A stretch of 63,527 nucleotides of DNA, from the NCBI GenBank assembly GCA_022769185.1, contig JALEKG010000071.1, positions 1 through 63,527 on the forward strand, read 5' to 3'. Below, piece by piece: positions 1 to 7,387 of this stretch. Position numbers and translations under genes: made by a program. The DNA is from Dorea sp. (GTDB taxonomy: Bacteria > Bacillota > Clostridia > Lachnospirales > Lachnospiraceae). A model generated the notes under the pieces. The model did no database searches and had not been told where the DNA came from. It saw nothing but the letters and a program-made list of their open reading frames with translations. Position 1 is the stretch's first letter, and the number at the start of each line of letters is the position of its first letter.

Positions 1-45
1 AGATGGAAAAAGAATAATCAGAGAATCAATCACATCATTTCTATG

Positions 46-85
46 ACCGAATGTTGTAAATCTATCATATCTTACAACATTCGGT
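46..85. repeat. 14-bp perfect inverted repeat
   Basis: The arms ACCGAATGTTGTAA and TTACAACATTCGGT are exact reverse complements separated by a 12-nt loop. No T-tract follows on either strand, so it does not look like a standard Rho-independent terminator, although it could end a gene outside the window. It lies about 75 bp upstream of the promoter of the MNT/HEPN pair. Confidence 0.6.
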
Positions 86-161
86 TATCGTAACAATCAC
101 AATATTCATGCCGATTCAGGCAAATTTCAATGAGAGATGCAGAGGAATTCTATACAATATC

Positions 162-190
162 TTGAGTTTTACTGGAAAAGTCAGTATACT
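162..190 (+). promoter_or_regulatory. sigma-A promoter of the MNT/HEPN pair
   Basis: The -35 TTGAGT (162-167) and -10 TATACT (185-190) are separated by 17 bp. Transcription would start near 197, which supports the ATG at 237 as the start of the first gene rather than the longer upstream reading. Confidence 0.7.
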
Positions 191-236
191 ATTTATGAAA
201 AATAATTGCAATAATATGATGTTACAGGGAGAAGTC

Positions 237-518
237 ATGAATACAATGCCTATTTCAGAATTGATCGATAAAGTTTCTATGATTTGTAAAAGAAACGGAG
301 TAAAGAGACTGGATTTGTTTGGATCTTTTGCTACAGGCACGGCTACACCAACCAGTGATATTGATTTTGTTGTGTATGGATGTGACAATCTGCAGCAGCT
401 GGAAGATGATCTGTTAGAAATTGAGACACTTCGTAAGATAGATATTTTTGATTATGACAATATTAATAATGATTATTTATTAGAGGATATAAGGAAATAT
501 GGAAAACAAATTTATTAA
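237..518 (+). CDS. MNT-type nucleotidyltransferase, antitoxin of a HEPN/MNT pair
   Basis: This is a 93-residue minimal nucleotidyltransferase. The motif GS...SDIDF at residues 29-44 supplies Gly29-Ser30 and the metal-binding Asp41 and Asp43; a third Asp is in KIDIFD (Asp69). The start at 237 is chosen because a promoter ends at 190 and GGGAG sits 6-7 bases upstream. The gene overlaps the next by 20 bp, the usual arrangement of MNT/HEPN modules, in which MNT antitoxins neutralise the HEPN RNase, in studied cases by AMPylating it. The usual Arg of the GSxARG motif is Thr here. Family assignment is firm; the antitoxin role is inferred from pairing. Confidence 0.88.
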   Translation: MNTMPISELIDKVSMICKRNGVKRLDLFGSFATGTATPTSDIDFVVYGCDNLQQLEDDLLEIETLRKIDIFDYDNINNDYLLEDIRKYGKQIY

Positions 519-900
519 TCGCTATAACACATTTTGTAAGAGCCTGAAAAATCTTGAAAAGAGTAGGTCTGCGGATCCAAAAGCAGATTTCGTATTAGCA
601 GGAACCGTATTGAATTTTAATCTTACATTTGATATTTCATGGAAAGTAATGAAAGATATTCTAATTAAGCAACTCGAAATACTTGACTTTGCAATAGGTT
701 CACCAAGAGAGACATTGCAACAAGCTTTCAACAATAAAATTATCGATGATGATCAGTGGATGCAGATGCTTCGTGTGAGAAATCAATTGGCACATGATTA
801 TGATGGAACTTTAGCAGCAGAAAAATTTCAGGATATTATAAACATATATTTACCATTATTTGAAAAATTTAGAGATCATGTCAAAAAATATTACCAATAA
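499..900 (+). CDS. HEPN-family toxin, HI0074-like nucleotidyltransferase substrate-binding protein
   Basis: This 133-residue helical protein belongs to the family annotated as nucleotidyltransferase substrate-binding protein. The HEPN signature is visible as R94-N-x-x-A-H99, followed by a Tyr two residues on (AHDY), the arrangement seen in HEPN toxins whose Tyr is AMPylated by the partner. It starts inside the MNT gene, so the two are translationally coupled. HEPN proteins of this type are RNases in characterised systems. A perfect 8-bp hairpin follows the stop codon. Family and pairing are clear; toxicity is inferred. Confidence 0.87.
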   Translation: MENKFINRYNTFCKSLKNLEKSRSADPKADFVLAGTVLNFNLTFDISWKVMKDILIKQLEILDFAIGSPRETLQQAFNNKIIDDDQWMQMLRVRNQLAHDYDGTLAAEKFQDIINIYLPLFEKFRDHVKKYYQ

Positions 901-905
901 AGGTC

Positions 906-924
906 CTTACAATACTATTGTAAG
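906..924. repeat. perfect 8-bp hairpin between HEPN gene and DUF1015 gene
   Basis: CTTACAAT and ATTGTAAG are separated by only 3 nt. There is no T-run after it, so it may be a weak terminator, an mRNA 3' stabiliser, or an operator for the next gene. The function is not established. Confidence 0.5.
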
Positions 925-977
925 AGCAGAATGACCAGATATCAGGAAAATTTATTTATATAGCAATAGGAGACAAT

Positions 978-2261
978 ATGGACCGATATTTAACAGACAA
1001 GACAGGATTTTATCCTGCCAATATTTTACTGCCAGATGGGCAAAATTGGAATCAATGGGCAGTTGTAGCGTGTGATCAGTTTACATCTGACCCAGAGTAT
1101 TGGGAATCGGTGAAGCAGCATGTTGGGGCTTCGCCGTCTACCTTGAATTTAATCATTCCGGAGGTATTTCTAAATGCTTCAGATCTGGACGAGAGAATTC
1201 TAAAAGTGAATCAGAAGATGGATGATTATTTAAAGCAGGGGATTTTTCATAAGATCCCTTCTTCTATGATATATGTTGAACGTACACAGTCAGACGGAAG
1301 CATTCGTCACGGATTAATCGGTATGATTGATCTGGAACAATACGAATTTGCACCGGGGAATAAAGCTCTGATCCGGGCAACAGAAGGAATCGTAAGCTCC
1401 AGGATCCCGCCGCGGGTCCATGTAAGAACAGATGCTTCTTTAGAACTCCCGCACGTGATGCTTTTGATTGATGATTTTCAGAATTCGGTCATAGGACCAT
1501 TGACAGAAGCGTCTGATTATATGAAAAAACTGTATGATTTCGAACTTCAGCAAGATGGAGGACACATTAAGGGATTCCAGATTCGTCCGGAAGATATGGA
1601 AGTGGTAGAAAAGAATCTGGCGGCTCTTGCTACCTCGCAGATGATGGAAGCGAAGTATGGGGTAAGAGAGAAGGCTCCCATGCTTTTTGCAGTTGGAGAC
1701 GGCAATCATTCTCTTGCAACAGCAAAAAAATGTTACGAGATTCAAAAGGAATGTACTCCAAAAGAAGAGTGGGACAAGCTTCCCTTACGACATGCCTTAG
1801 TAGAAGTTGTGAATCTTCATGACGAAGCATTACAGTTTGAACCGATTCACAGAGTTTTATTCAACGTGAATCCGCAGGAAGTCATTCGTGCATTGCATGA
1901 ATACTATCCGGATGCTTACGAAGGAACAGGGGAAGGTCAGGTGATCCAATATTGCTATGGATCTGCCAATGGCTCAATTACGATCCCGCATCCGGCCATG
2001 CAGTTAGCAGTCGGAACACTTCAGAGGTTTTTAGATGCATACGTCGAAGGAAATCCAGTAGAAATGGATTATATTCATGATGAGGAAGAAGTCAGAAGGC
2101 TTTGTTCGGAATCTGGAAATCTTGGATTCTTATTACCTGCAATGAAAAAGGAAGAATTATTCCGGACAGTGATCCACGATGGAATCCTGCCAAGAAAAAC
2201 ATTCTCTATGGGACATGCAGCCGATAAACGATATTACATAGAAGCAAGAAAGATCCGTTAG
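978..2261 (+). CDS. DUF1015 family protein
   Basis: This is a 427-residue protein matching the DUF1015 family (PF06245) along its full length. Family hallmarks seen include the N-terminal segment around AVVACDQFTSDPEYW (residues 28-42), RATEG at 133-137 and GDGNHS at 240-245. There is no signal peptide or membrane segment, so it is cytoplasmic. AGGAG lies 5-6 bases before the ATG. It is monocistronic here and followed by a strong hairpin terminator. The biochemical role of bacterial members is not settled, and the neighbours give no pathway clue. Confidence 0.88.
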   Translation: MDRYLTDKTGFYPANILLPDGQNWNQWAVVACDQFTSDPEYWESVKQHVGASPSTLNLIIPEVFLNASDLDERILKVNQKMDDYLKQGIFHKIPSSMIYVERTQSDGSIRHGLIGMIDLEQYEFAPGNKALIRATEGIVSSRIPPRVHVRTDASLELPHVMLLIDDFQNSVIGPLTEASDYMKKLYDFELQQDGGHIKGFQIRPEDMEVVEKNLAALATSQMMEAKYGVREKAPMLFAVGDGNHSLATAKKCYEIQKECTPKEEWDKLPLRHALVEVVNLHDEALQFEPIHRVLFNVNPQEVIRALHEYYPDAYEGTGEGQVIQYCYGSANGSITIPHPAMQLAVGTLQRFLDAYVEGNPVEMDYIHDEEEVRRLCSESGNLGFLLPAMKKEELFRTVIHDGILPRKTFSMGHAADKRYYIEARKIR

Positions 2262-2280
2262 ATAAATGATAATTTTTATG

Positions 2281-2324
2281 TAAAATGCTTGTTTTAAAAA
2301 GAAATAAAAAAGACAAGCATTTTA
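2281..2324 (+). terminator. Rho-independent terminator after the DUF1015 gene
   Basis: A perfect 12-bp inverted repeat (TAAAATGCTTGT / ACAAGCATTTTA) encloses a 20-nt A-rich loop beginning 20 nt after the stop codon. The right arm itself supplies a U-rich tail. Confidence 0.65.
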
Positions 2325-2356
2325 TATTACGAAACAGATCTATACGACAAATACCG

Positions 2357-2384
2357 ATTTTTCCAAAAGATATAGACGAAAAAT
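2357..2384. other. candidate dif-like recombination site upstream of xerS
   Basis: A 28-bp stretch shows 11-6-11 geometry: left arm ATTTTTCCAAA, spacer AGATAT, right arm AGACGAAAAAT. The outer 7 bases of the arms (ATTTTTC / GAAAAAT) are exact inverted repeats. The left arm resembles the streptococcal difSL left half as I remember it. It lies about 67 bp upstream of the recombinase start and overlaps the -35 box of that gene. XerS systems are known to carry difSL just upstream of xerS. This is an inference, not a verified site. Confidence 0.3.
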
Positions 2385-2401
2385 TAGAAAGATGTTATAA
2401 T
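2373..2401 (+). promoter_or_regulatory. sigma-A promoter of the XerS-like recombinase
   Basis: The -10 TATAAT (2396-2401) is a perfect match. TAGACG (2373-2378) stands as -35, with 17-bp spacing. The -35 lies inside the dif-like element, so recombinase binding there could repress its own gene; that is inference. Confidence 0.55.
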
Positions 2402-2450
2402 AAAACAAATCAAGGGGTCATATATATTTCAATTCAGGGGGTATTTTATT

Positions 2451-3524
2451 ATGACAGATACAAAGAAAACCCGTACATATCATGAACAGACTCAGATTGA
2501 CCATACCATTCGTCTTCGTGAGGTATTAAAGACTTTGCCTCCGTTTGCCAAGGATTATTTTCGAGCCATTGAACCAAGATCTTCAGCAAAAACACGGATC
2601 AATTATGCATATGATATTCGTGTATTTTTTCATTATCTCATGGAGAATAATCCTATATATAAGAATTATACGATTGACCAGTTTCAGCTTCGGGATCTGG
2701 AGCGTCTGGAACCTGTGGACATTGAGGAATATATGGAATATCTGAAGGTTTATACACGTGATAACGACGGTGAATTAATGACCAACGGAGAAAAGGGCCT
2801 TTCCAGAAAGATGTCTGCACTGCGCAGTTTTTATAATTATTATTTTAAACATCAGATGATTTCAAAGAATCCAACCTTATTGGTTGATATGCCTAAACTT
2901 CACGAAAAAGCAATCATACGTTTGGATACAGATGAAGTTGCTATGTTACTGGATTTTGTGGAATCTGCAGGGAATTCATTGTCCGGTCAGGCACTTACTT
3001 ATTATAAGAAGACTCGCGATCGGGATATCTCAATCTTAACACTTCTTCTGGGTACTGGTATTCGTGTATCTGAATGTGTCGGACTTGATCTCACAGACGT
3101 TGATTTTAAGAACAATGGTATTACCGTTACCCGAAAAGGTGGCGGACAGATGGTTGTATATTTTGGGGATGAGGTTGCGGATGCTCTGAAGAATTATATC
3201 GAAGGTGACAGAAAAGCAGTCACTCCTCTCCCCGGCCATGAAAATGCATTATTCTTATCCACCCAAAGGAAACGGATGGGGATTCAGGCAGTTGAGAATA
3301 TGGTAAAAAAGTATGCCCGTCAGGTAACACCGAATAAAAAGATTACCCCGCACAAGCTCCGCAGTACCTATGGTACCGCTCTCTATAAAGAAACTGGTGA
3401 TATCTACCTTGTAGCGGATGTTCTGGGCCACAAAGACGTAAATACCACCAAGAAACACTATGCTGCAATTGATGAAGACAGACGTCGTCAGGCAGCTACT
3501 GCAGTCCATTTACGAGAGCCTTAA
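2451..3524 (+). CDS. xerS: XerS-like tyrosine recombinase
   Basis: This 357-residue tyrosine recombinase has a SAM-like N-terminal DNA-binding half and a C-terminal catalytic domain. All catalytic residues are visible: Arg205 (TGIR), Lys229 (TRKGGG), His301 and Arg304 (HKLR), His327 (LGH) and Tyr337. Length and the TRKGG region resemble streptococcal XerS, the single-recombinase dimer-resolution system, more than XerC/XerD, which are about 300 residues. It has its own promoter and an AGGGGG ribosome site 9 bases before the ATG. No phage, integron or IS genes flank it, which argues against a mobile-element integrase. The XerS assignment is from memory of family features. Confidence 0.72.
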   Translation: MTDTKKTRTYHEQTQIDHTIRLREVLKTLPPFAKDYFRAIEPRSSAKTRINYAYDIRVFFHYLMENNPIYKNYTIDQFQLRDLERLEPVDIEEYMEYLKVYTRDNDGELMTNGEKGLSRKMSALRSFYNYYFKHQMISKNPTLLVDMPKLHEKAIIRLDTDEVAMLLDFVESAGNSLSGQALTYYKKTRDRDISILTLLLGTGIRVSECVGLDLTDVDFKNNGITVTRKGGGQMVVYFGDEVADALKNYIEGDRKAVTPLPGHENALFLSTQRKRMGIQAVENMVKKYARQVTPNKKITPHKLRSTYGTALYKETGDIYLVADVLGHKDVNTTKKHYAAIDEDRRRQAATAVHLREP

Positions 3525-3554
3525 CCCTTGGGTTACAGAAAATGTGTTATTAAA

Positions 3555-3848
3555 TTATCTTTTTACCTTGAGGTTTGGAATAAATTCAAGCTTTAACTGC
3601 ATTCCTAATCCCTGTGCAAGTTTCTTTACCATGTTCAAACTTGGATTTCTTGTTCCATTCTCAATCCTGCTTATATCTGCCTGCGTAATACCTGTTCTTG
3701 CAGATAATTCTTTTTGTGTGATATTCTGCTCAACTCTAGCATTAATCATAGCCTGGATAATATCATATTCAGGCTGTAATGCATCATATTCCGCTTTTAT
3801 TTCAGGATTTTGAAGTACTTTTTCTTTATATTCACTATAGTTACGCAT
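3555..3848 (-). CDS. HigA-like XRE-family antitoxin
   Basis: This 97-residue protein has a helix-turn-helix of the XRE/Cro type at about residues 42-78 (ITQKELSARTGITQADIS, then RIENG). It lies directly downstream of, and overlaps by 8 bp, a Gp49/HigB-like toxin gene, giving toxin-first order as in higBA. The ATG at 3848 is preferred because GGAGG lies 8 bases upstream; a longer start at 3866 has no comparable site. It probably neutralises the toxin and represses the shared promoter. It converges with the recombinase gene. Confidence 0.87.
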   Translation of the reverse strand: MRNYSEYKEKVLQNPEIKAEYDALQPEYDIIQAMINARVEQNITQKELSARTGITQADISRIENGTRNPSLNMVKKLAQGLGMQLKLEFIPNLKVKR

Positions 3849-4191
3849 TGCCAAACCTCCGTTCATAGTCAGCCTTGTATTTCTTTGCTAAGTTTTTCTC
3901 TGCATTTGGTGTTTTTTGTGTTTTTTTAACAAATCCATTTGTTAGCACAGCTTTTTGCCCTACAACAAAGAAATATAACACTCTGGTAATATCAGATCCT
4001 TGTTTTGTTCGAAGCTCAAATATTCCATCCTCAAGTAATTTTGAATACGGTTCTCTTAGTAACACACCATTAGTTTCTAACAAATCAATTGTTCTAAGTG
4101 TTTTAGCTAAAAGATTAGGCTCTAGAGAATCTAAAAATTCCTGTACCGGACATTTTTCATCTTCTGTTTCATAAAAAATAATTTCGTACAT
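3841..4191 (-). CDS. HigB/Gp49-like toxin of the RelE superfamily
   Basis: This 116-residue protein fits the phage-derived Gp49-like/HigB toxin family: an opening beta-strand (MYEIIFYETEDE), the central LLEDGIFELRTKQGSDITRVLYFF region (51-75) and the basic segment GFVKKTQKTP (86-95). Characterised relatives are ribosome-dependent mRNA interferases. The ATG at 4191 is chosen over upstream codons because AGAGGA lies just before it and the promoter -10 would fall inside a longer ORF. It is first in a two-gene operon with the antitoxin. Confidence 0.86.
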   Translation of the reverse strand: MYEIIFYETEDEKCPVQEFLDSLEPNLLAKTLRTIDLLETNGVLLREPYSKLLEDGIFELRTKQGSDITRVLYFFVVGQKAVLTNGFVKKTQKTPNAEKNLAKKYKADYERRFGNA

Positions 4192-4216
4192 TAGTATTCC
4201 TCTTTCTGTTATAATT

Positions 4217-4245
4217 ATAATATGTTGTATTCGACATATTGTCAA
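4217..4245 (-). promoter_or_regulatory. higBA promoter with palindromic operator in the spacer
   Basis: On the minus strand a perfect -35 TTGACA (4240-4245) and a -10 TATTAT (4217-4222) are 17 bp apart. The spacer carries an imperfect palindrome (ATGTTGTATTCGACAT, 4222-4237 on the plus strand), well placed for antitoxin binding and autorepression. Confidence 0.68.
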
Positions 4246-4358
4246 CCTAAAATTAAAACTTTTTTGTTGTGTTCATTATTCTGCAAAGTTCTTTTCCCGT
4301 TATAAATGTAGTTCATTGAAATATGTTATTTCTAAATTAAAAAAGTATAAATTGGATA

Positions 4359-4791
4359 CTACCAGGATCCCTGACAGATGATACGTTCTACGACAGCAAC
4401 CATAATAGTCGTAACCAGATTGCTGAAAACTATCGATGTTAAGAGACGTTTTGTGCAATGAATTCCAGCATCCTTTCGGAGAACAAAATATACAATCGGC
4501 GCTTCTGCCAGAATGGTGAGTAGAAAATACAATACACTGACCGTGTAAATGTGATCATTTTCAATCATATCTGAGAACAAAGGATATTTCAGATGTGTGA
4601 TAGATTCTTCCTACATAATTGATGGAAAGTGTTTCAATAATGATGGTTGCAATCGCCACCCAGGGAAGGATATCAAAAGGTCTGGTCTCAGAAATCCAGT
4701 ACCAGGATGAGTTTGCATGCGTGGCAGTATTAAAAAGAACTACGTTAAATGCTAAGAATATCCCCAATGAATAATAGCGATCTTTCTTCAT
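4359..4791 (-). pseudogene. small multi-pass membrane protein gene, split by a frameshift
   Basis: Two overlapping minus-strand reading frames, 4791-4561 (76 codons) and 4580-4359 (73 codons from a TTG), look like halves of one protein of about 145 residues. The first half carries MKKDRYYSLGIFLAFNVVLF and a second hydrophobic segment; the second half has two more. Shifting frame around 4600-4580 would join NYVGR to ITHLKYPLFSDM and restore a continuous membrane protein. GGGAG precedes the first ATG and nothing comparable precedes the second. I do not recognise the family. It may be a decayed gene or a sequencing error. Confidence 0.55.
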
Positions 4792-4896
4792 GAAACCACT
4801 CCCTTTTTCTTTTTTTATTTATTTTAGATGGTCTGCTAATGAATATCAACAGACTTCATAATTCTCTAAAATTATCTTAAGAAAATTTTATGTACA

Positions 4897-4924
4897 TTGT
4901 CTGTCTGTTCTGTTAAAATATATT
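4897..4924 (+). promoter_or_regulatory. probable promoter of the ttcA-family gene
   Basis: TTGTCT (4897-4902) and TATATT (4919-4924) are 16 bp apart, 29 bp before the start codon. The rest of the interval 4792-4952 shows only AT-rich sequence and the upstream region of the divergent membrane-protein gene. Confidence 0.5.
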
Positions 4925-4952
4925 CTGGAATTCAGGAAAGGACAAGAGAAAA

Positions 4953-5699
4953 ATGAAGTTACAGAAATTACTCAGCTACACGAGAAAGGCTGTTGACGAA
5001 TATCAGATGATTGAAGAAGGGGATCATATTGCTGTCGGAATCTCTGGCGGAAAAGATAGTCTGACCCTGTTATATGCGCTTCATGGGCTCCAACGCTTTT
5101 ATCCAAAGCATTTTGAACTGAGTGCCGTTACGGTAGATCTTGGATATAGTGAATGTGATTTTACGCCAGTTGTAAAACTGTGTGAAGAACTTGGGGTTCC
5201 ATATAAGATTGTAAAAACGGACATTGCGCATATTCTTTTTGAAGAACGCAAAGAAAGCAATCCATGTTCCCTGTGTGCCAAGATGCGTAAGGGCGCACTG
5301 AACCAGGTGGTAAAGGAAATGGGGTGCAATAAGGTTGCTTATGCGCATCACAAGGATGACATCATAGAGACGATGCTTCTCTCTCTTTTATTTGAAGGCC
5401 GTTTCTACTCATTTTCACCGAGGACTTATCTGGACCGCATGGATCTTACGGTAATTCGTCCGATTATGTTTGTAGAAGAAGCTGAAGTCATCGGATTTAA
5501 GAATAAATATAATCTCCCGGTCGTTACCAGCCGCTGTCCGATCGATGGTTATACAAAACGCCAGTATGCCAAAGAATTAGTAAAACAACTGAATACAGAA
5601 CATCCAGGAGCCAAACAGAGAATGTTCACTGCTATTTTAAACGGGAATATTCAGGGATGGCCGGATCGGATCCCATATACAAGAGGAAAAGACTACTGA
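4953..5699 (+). CDS. TtcA-family tRNA thiolase (PP-loop ATPase)
   Basis: This 248-residue PP-loop ATPase has the pyrophosphate motif SGGKDS at residues 31-36. Cys105-x-x-Cys108 (NPCSLC) and Cys195 (TSRCP) match the three cysteines that hold the [4Fe-4S] cluster in TtcA, which makes 2-thiocytidine at tRNA position 32. It is shorter than E. coli TtcA (about 311 residues), as is common for Gram-positive relatives. It is monocistronic, with its own promoter and a terminator that starts within the last codons. Substrate assignment beyond the family is inferred. Confidence 0.85.
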   Translation: MKLQKLLSYTRKAVDEYQMIEEGDHIAVGISGGKDSLTLLYALHGLQRFYPKHFELSAVTVDLGYSECDFTPVVKLCEELGVPYKIVKTDIAHILFEERKESNPCSLCAKMRKGALNQVVKEMGCNKVAYAHHKDDIIETMLLSLLFEGRFYSFSPRTYLDRMDLTVIRPIMFVEEAEVIGFKNKYNLPVVTSRCPIDGYTKRQYAKELVKQLNTEHPGAKQRMFTAILNGNIQGWPDRIPYTRGKDY

Positions 5700-5716
5700 T
5701 TTCCAGCAGTCTTTTT
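5687..5716 (+). terminator. Rho-independent terminator overlapping the ttcA-family stop codon
   Basis: AAAAGACTACTG pairs with CAGCAGTCTTTT around a 5-nt loop with one mismatch and ends in a run of five T. The stop codon at 5697-5699 lies in the stem/loop. It separates this gene from the convergent kinase-like gene. Confidence 0.8.
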
Positions 5717-5744
5717 ATAGATTATGTATTTTCTTTTGTATATA

Positions 5745-6389
5745 TTACAATCTCTTATTTCCTTCACGCTCTTTAATCTCAACGAGTTTTTCGATTGCTT
5801 CAGCAGTTCCGTCGAGTCCAAGAATTGAACTGTCGAGGCAGGCATTATAACTCTCTGCATCTCCCCATTTCTTATTACTATAATAATTGTAATAACTGGA
5901 ACGCTTTTTATCTGTTTTCCGGATCAATTCTTTGGCTTTTGCATCTGTCAGATCATAAATTCTTGCAATTCGTCTGACACGTGCATCAATATTTGCGTGA
6001 ATAAATACACTCAGAACATTATCGTATTCTTCCAGTGCATAATCTGCACAACGACCAACAAGAATACAAGGTCCTTCATCTGCAATTTTGCGAATTGCAT
6101 CAAATTGTGCAAGAAAAATCTTATGATTAATTGGCATGTCTGTATAATTGGAGGAAGGATAACCCAGAGAATAGGAATCCATTACCAGTGAATACAGAAA
6201 GCTGTTGGTTGGCTTTTCATCGTGAGTTTTAAATAATTCTTCGCAGATACCACTCTCTTTAGCTGCTCTTTCCAACATCTCTTTATCATATAATTTGATA
6301 TCAAGGTCTTTCGCAACTTTATATCCGATTTCACGGCCTGCACTTCCATATTCTCTACCGATTGTAATAATAGTATTTGTTTTAGCCAT
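5745..6389 (-). CDS. cytidylate kinase-like family protein
   Basis: This 214-residue protein has an N-terminal nucleotide-binding segment ITIGREYGSAGREIG (residues 8-22), the atypical P-loop of the cytidylate-kinase-like (Cytidylate_kin2) family, followed by LYDKEMLERAAKESG and a C-terminal basic region (KKRSSYYNYYSNKKWGD) resembling a lid/substrate region. The start at 6389 has GAGGAG 10 bases upstream; longer starts lack a site. It is not the canonical Cmk, and its true substrate is unknown. It appears monocistronic. Confidence 0.8.
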   Translation of the reverse strand: MAKTNTIITIGREYGSAGREIGYKVAKDLDIKLYDKEMLERAAKESGICEELFKTHDEKPTNSFLYSLVMDSYSLGYPSSNYTDMPINHKIFLAQFDAIRKIADEGPCILVGRCADYALEEYDNVLSVFIHANIDARVRRIARIYDLTDAKAKELIRKTDKKRSSYYNYYSNKKWGDAESYNACLDSSILGLDGTAEAIEKLVEIKEREGNKRL

Positions 6390-6422
6390 ACGAATCACAC
6401 TCCTCATGATTAATATATAATC

Positions 6423-6428
6423 ATTATA
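6423..6428 (-). promoter_or_regulatory. possible -10 box for the cytidylate kinase-like gene
   Basis: A perfect TATAAT on the minus strand lies 34 bp before the start codon, but no convincing -35 box is seen at 16-18 bp. Confidence 0.35.
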
Positions 6429-6466
6429 CAATAATATTCTGAAAAAGTATAGAATTTTCTCATAAT

Positions 6467-7387
6467 TTAATTCTTAATTTTCCTTAGACTTTCTAATAAT
6501 TCTTCAAAATAGTCTGGAAGAGGTGCATTTACCTCCAGATGTTCGCCTGTTCTCGGATGAATGATTCCAAGTGTTCTGGCATGAAGGGTCTGGCCCTGGA
6601 GAGTCGGAAATGGACATTTTTTCGGACCATATACCTGATCCCCGAGTAATGGATGACCGATACTTGCCATATGCACACGGATCTGATGTGTACGCCCTGT
6701 TTCAAGTTCACATTGAATATAAGTATAGTCTCCAAATCGCTCCAGAACTTGATAATGGGTAATTGCTTCTCTTCCGTTCTTGCAGTGTGTACTCATCTTT
6801 TTTCGTTCAGTAGGATGTCTTCCAATCGGAGCATTTACTGTACCTGAATCTTCTTTTATATTACCATGTACAATGGCAACATAAATCCGCCGGATGGAAT
6901 GCTCTTTCAGCTGCGCAGACAGACTCTGGTGCGCCATATCGTTTTTACACACAACCAGAGAGCCTGTGGTATCCATATCAATTCGATGTACAATACCGGG
7001 ACGCATAGTCCCATTGATTCCGGAAAGTTCATCACCGCAGTGATACATCAGTGCATTGACAAGGGTACCACTGTAATGTCCCGGTGCAGGATGGACAACC
7101 ATCTGTTTTGGCTTGTTGATCATAATGATATCCTGGTCCTCATACAGAATATCCATTGGAATGTCCTCAGGGACGATATCCGGCTCTTTTGCCTCAGGGA
7201 GGTCTATTTCTACCATATCTCCCAAAGAAAGCCTGTAATTGGCTTTTACAGGCTTCTCGTTCACTTTTACATATTGTTCTTTAATTAACTTCTGAATGTA
7301 GGATCTTGACCGGTCCTCCAGTTCCTCAGAAAGATATCGGTCAATGCGGTCTCCTTCCTGATTTTCAACGGTGAAGAATTCTTTCAA
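6467..7387 (-). CDS. RluA/RluD-family 23S rRNA pseudouridine synthase
   Basis: This pseudouridine synthase of about 306 residues has an N-terminal S4 RNA-binding domain (about 10-60) and a catalytic domain with the HRIDMDTTG motif (catalytic Asp at about residue 137), plus ETGRTHQIRVHM downstream. By family it modifies uridines in 23S rRNA, as RluD does. The start is best placed at TTG 7387: AAGGAGG (7394-7400) is 6 bases upstream, whereas the ATG at 7393 abuts it. The gene overlaps lspA by 23 bp and ends the sepF-ylmH-lspA transcription unit. Confidence 0.9.
   Translation of the reverse strand: MKEFFTVENQEGDRIDRYLSEELEDRSRSYIQKLIKEQYVKVNEKPVKANYRLSLGDMVEIDLPEAKEPDIVPEDIPMDILYEDQDIIMINKPKQMVVHPAPGHYSGTLVNALMYHCGDELSGINGTMRPGIVHRIDMDTTGSLVVCKNDMAHQSLSAQLKEHSIRRIYVAIVHGNIKEDSGTVNAPIGRHPTERKKMSTHCKNGREAITHYQVLERFGDYTYIQCELETGRTHQIRVHMASIGHPLLGDQVYGPKKCPFPTLQGQTLHARTLGIIHPRTGEHLEVNAPLPDYFEELLESLRKIKN

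Noticed and set aside
2285-2485. 66-codon plus-strand ORF upstream of xerS
   Set aside because: It contains the terminator, the dif-like element and the xerS promoter, has no ribosome site and overlaps the real xerS start.
2451-3524. Reading the tyrosine recombinase as a phage or integrative-element integrase
   Set aside because: No excisionase, att direct repeats, tRNA or other mobile genes are nearby, and its size and motifs fit XerS better.
3522-3535. TAACCC/GGGTTA palindrome at the xerS stop codon as a terminator
   Set aside because: The 2-nt loop is too tight and there is no T-tract directly after it.
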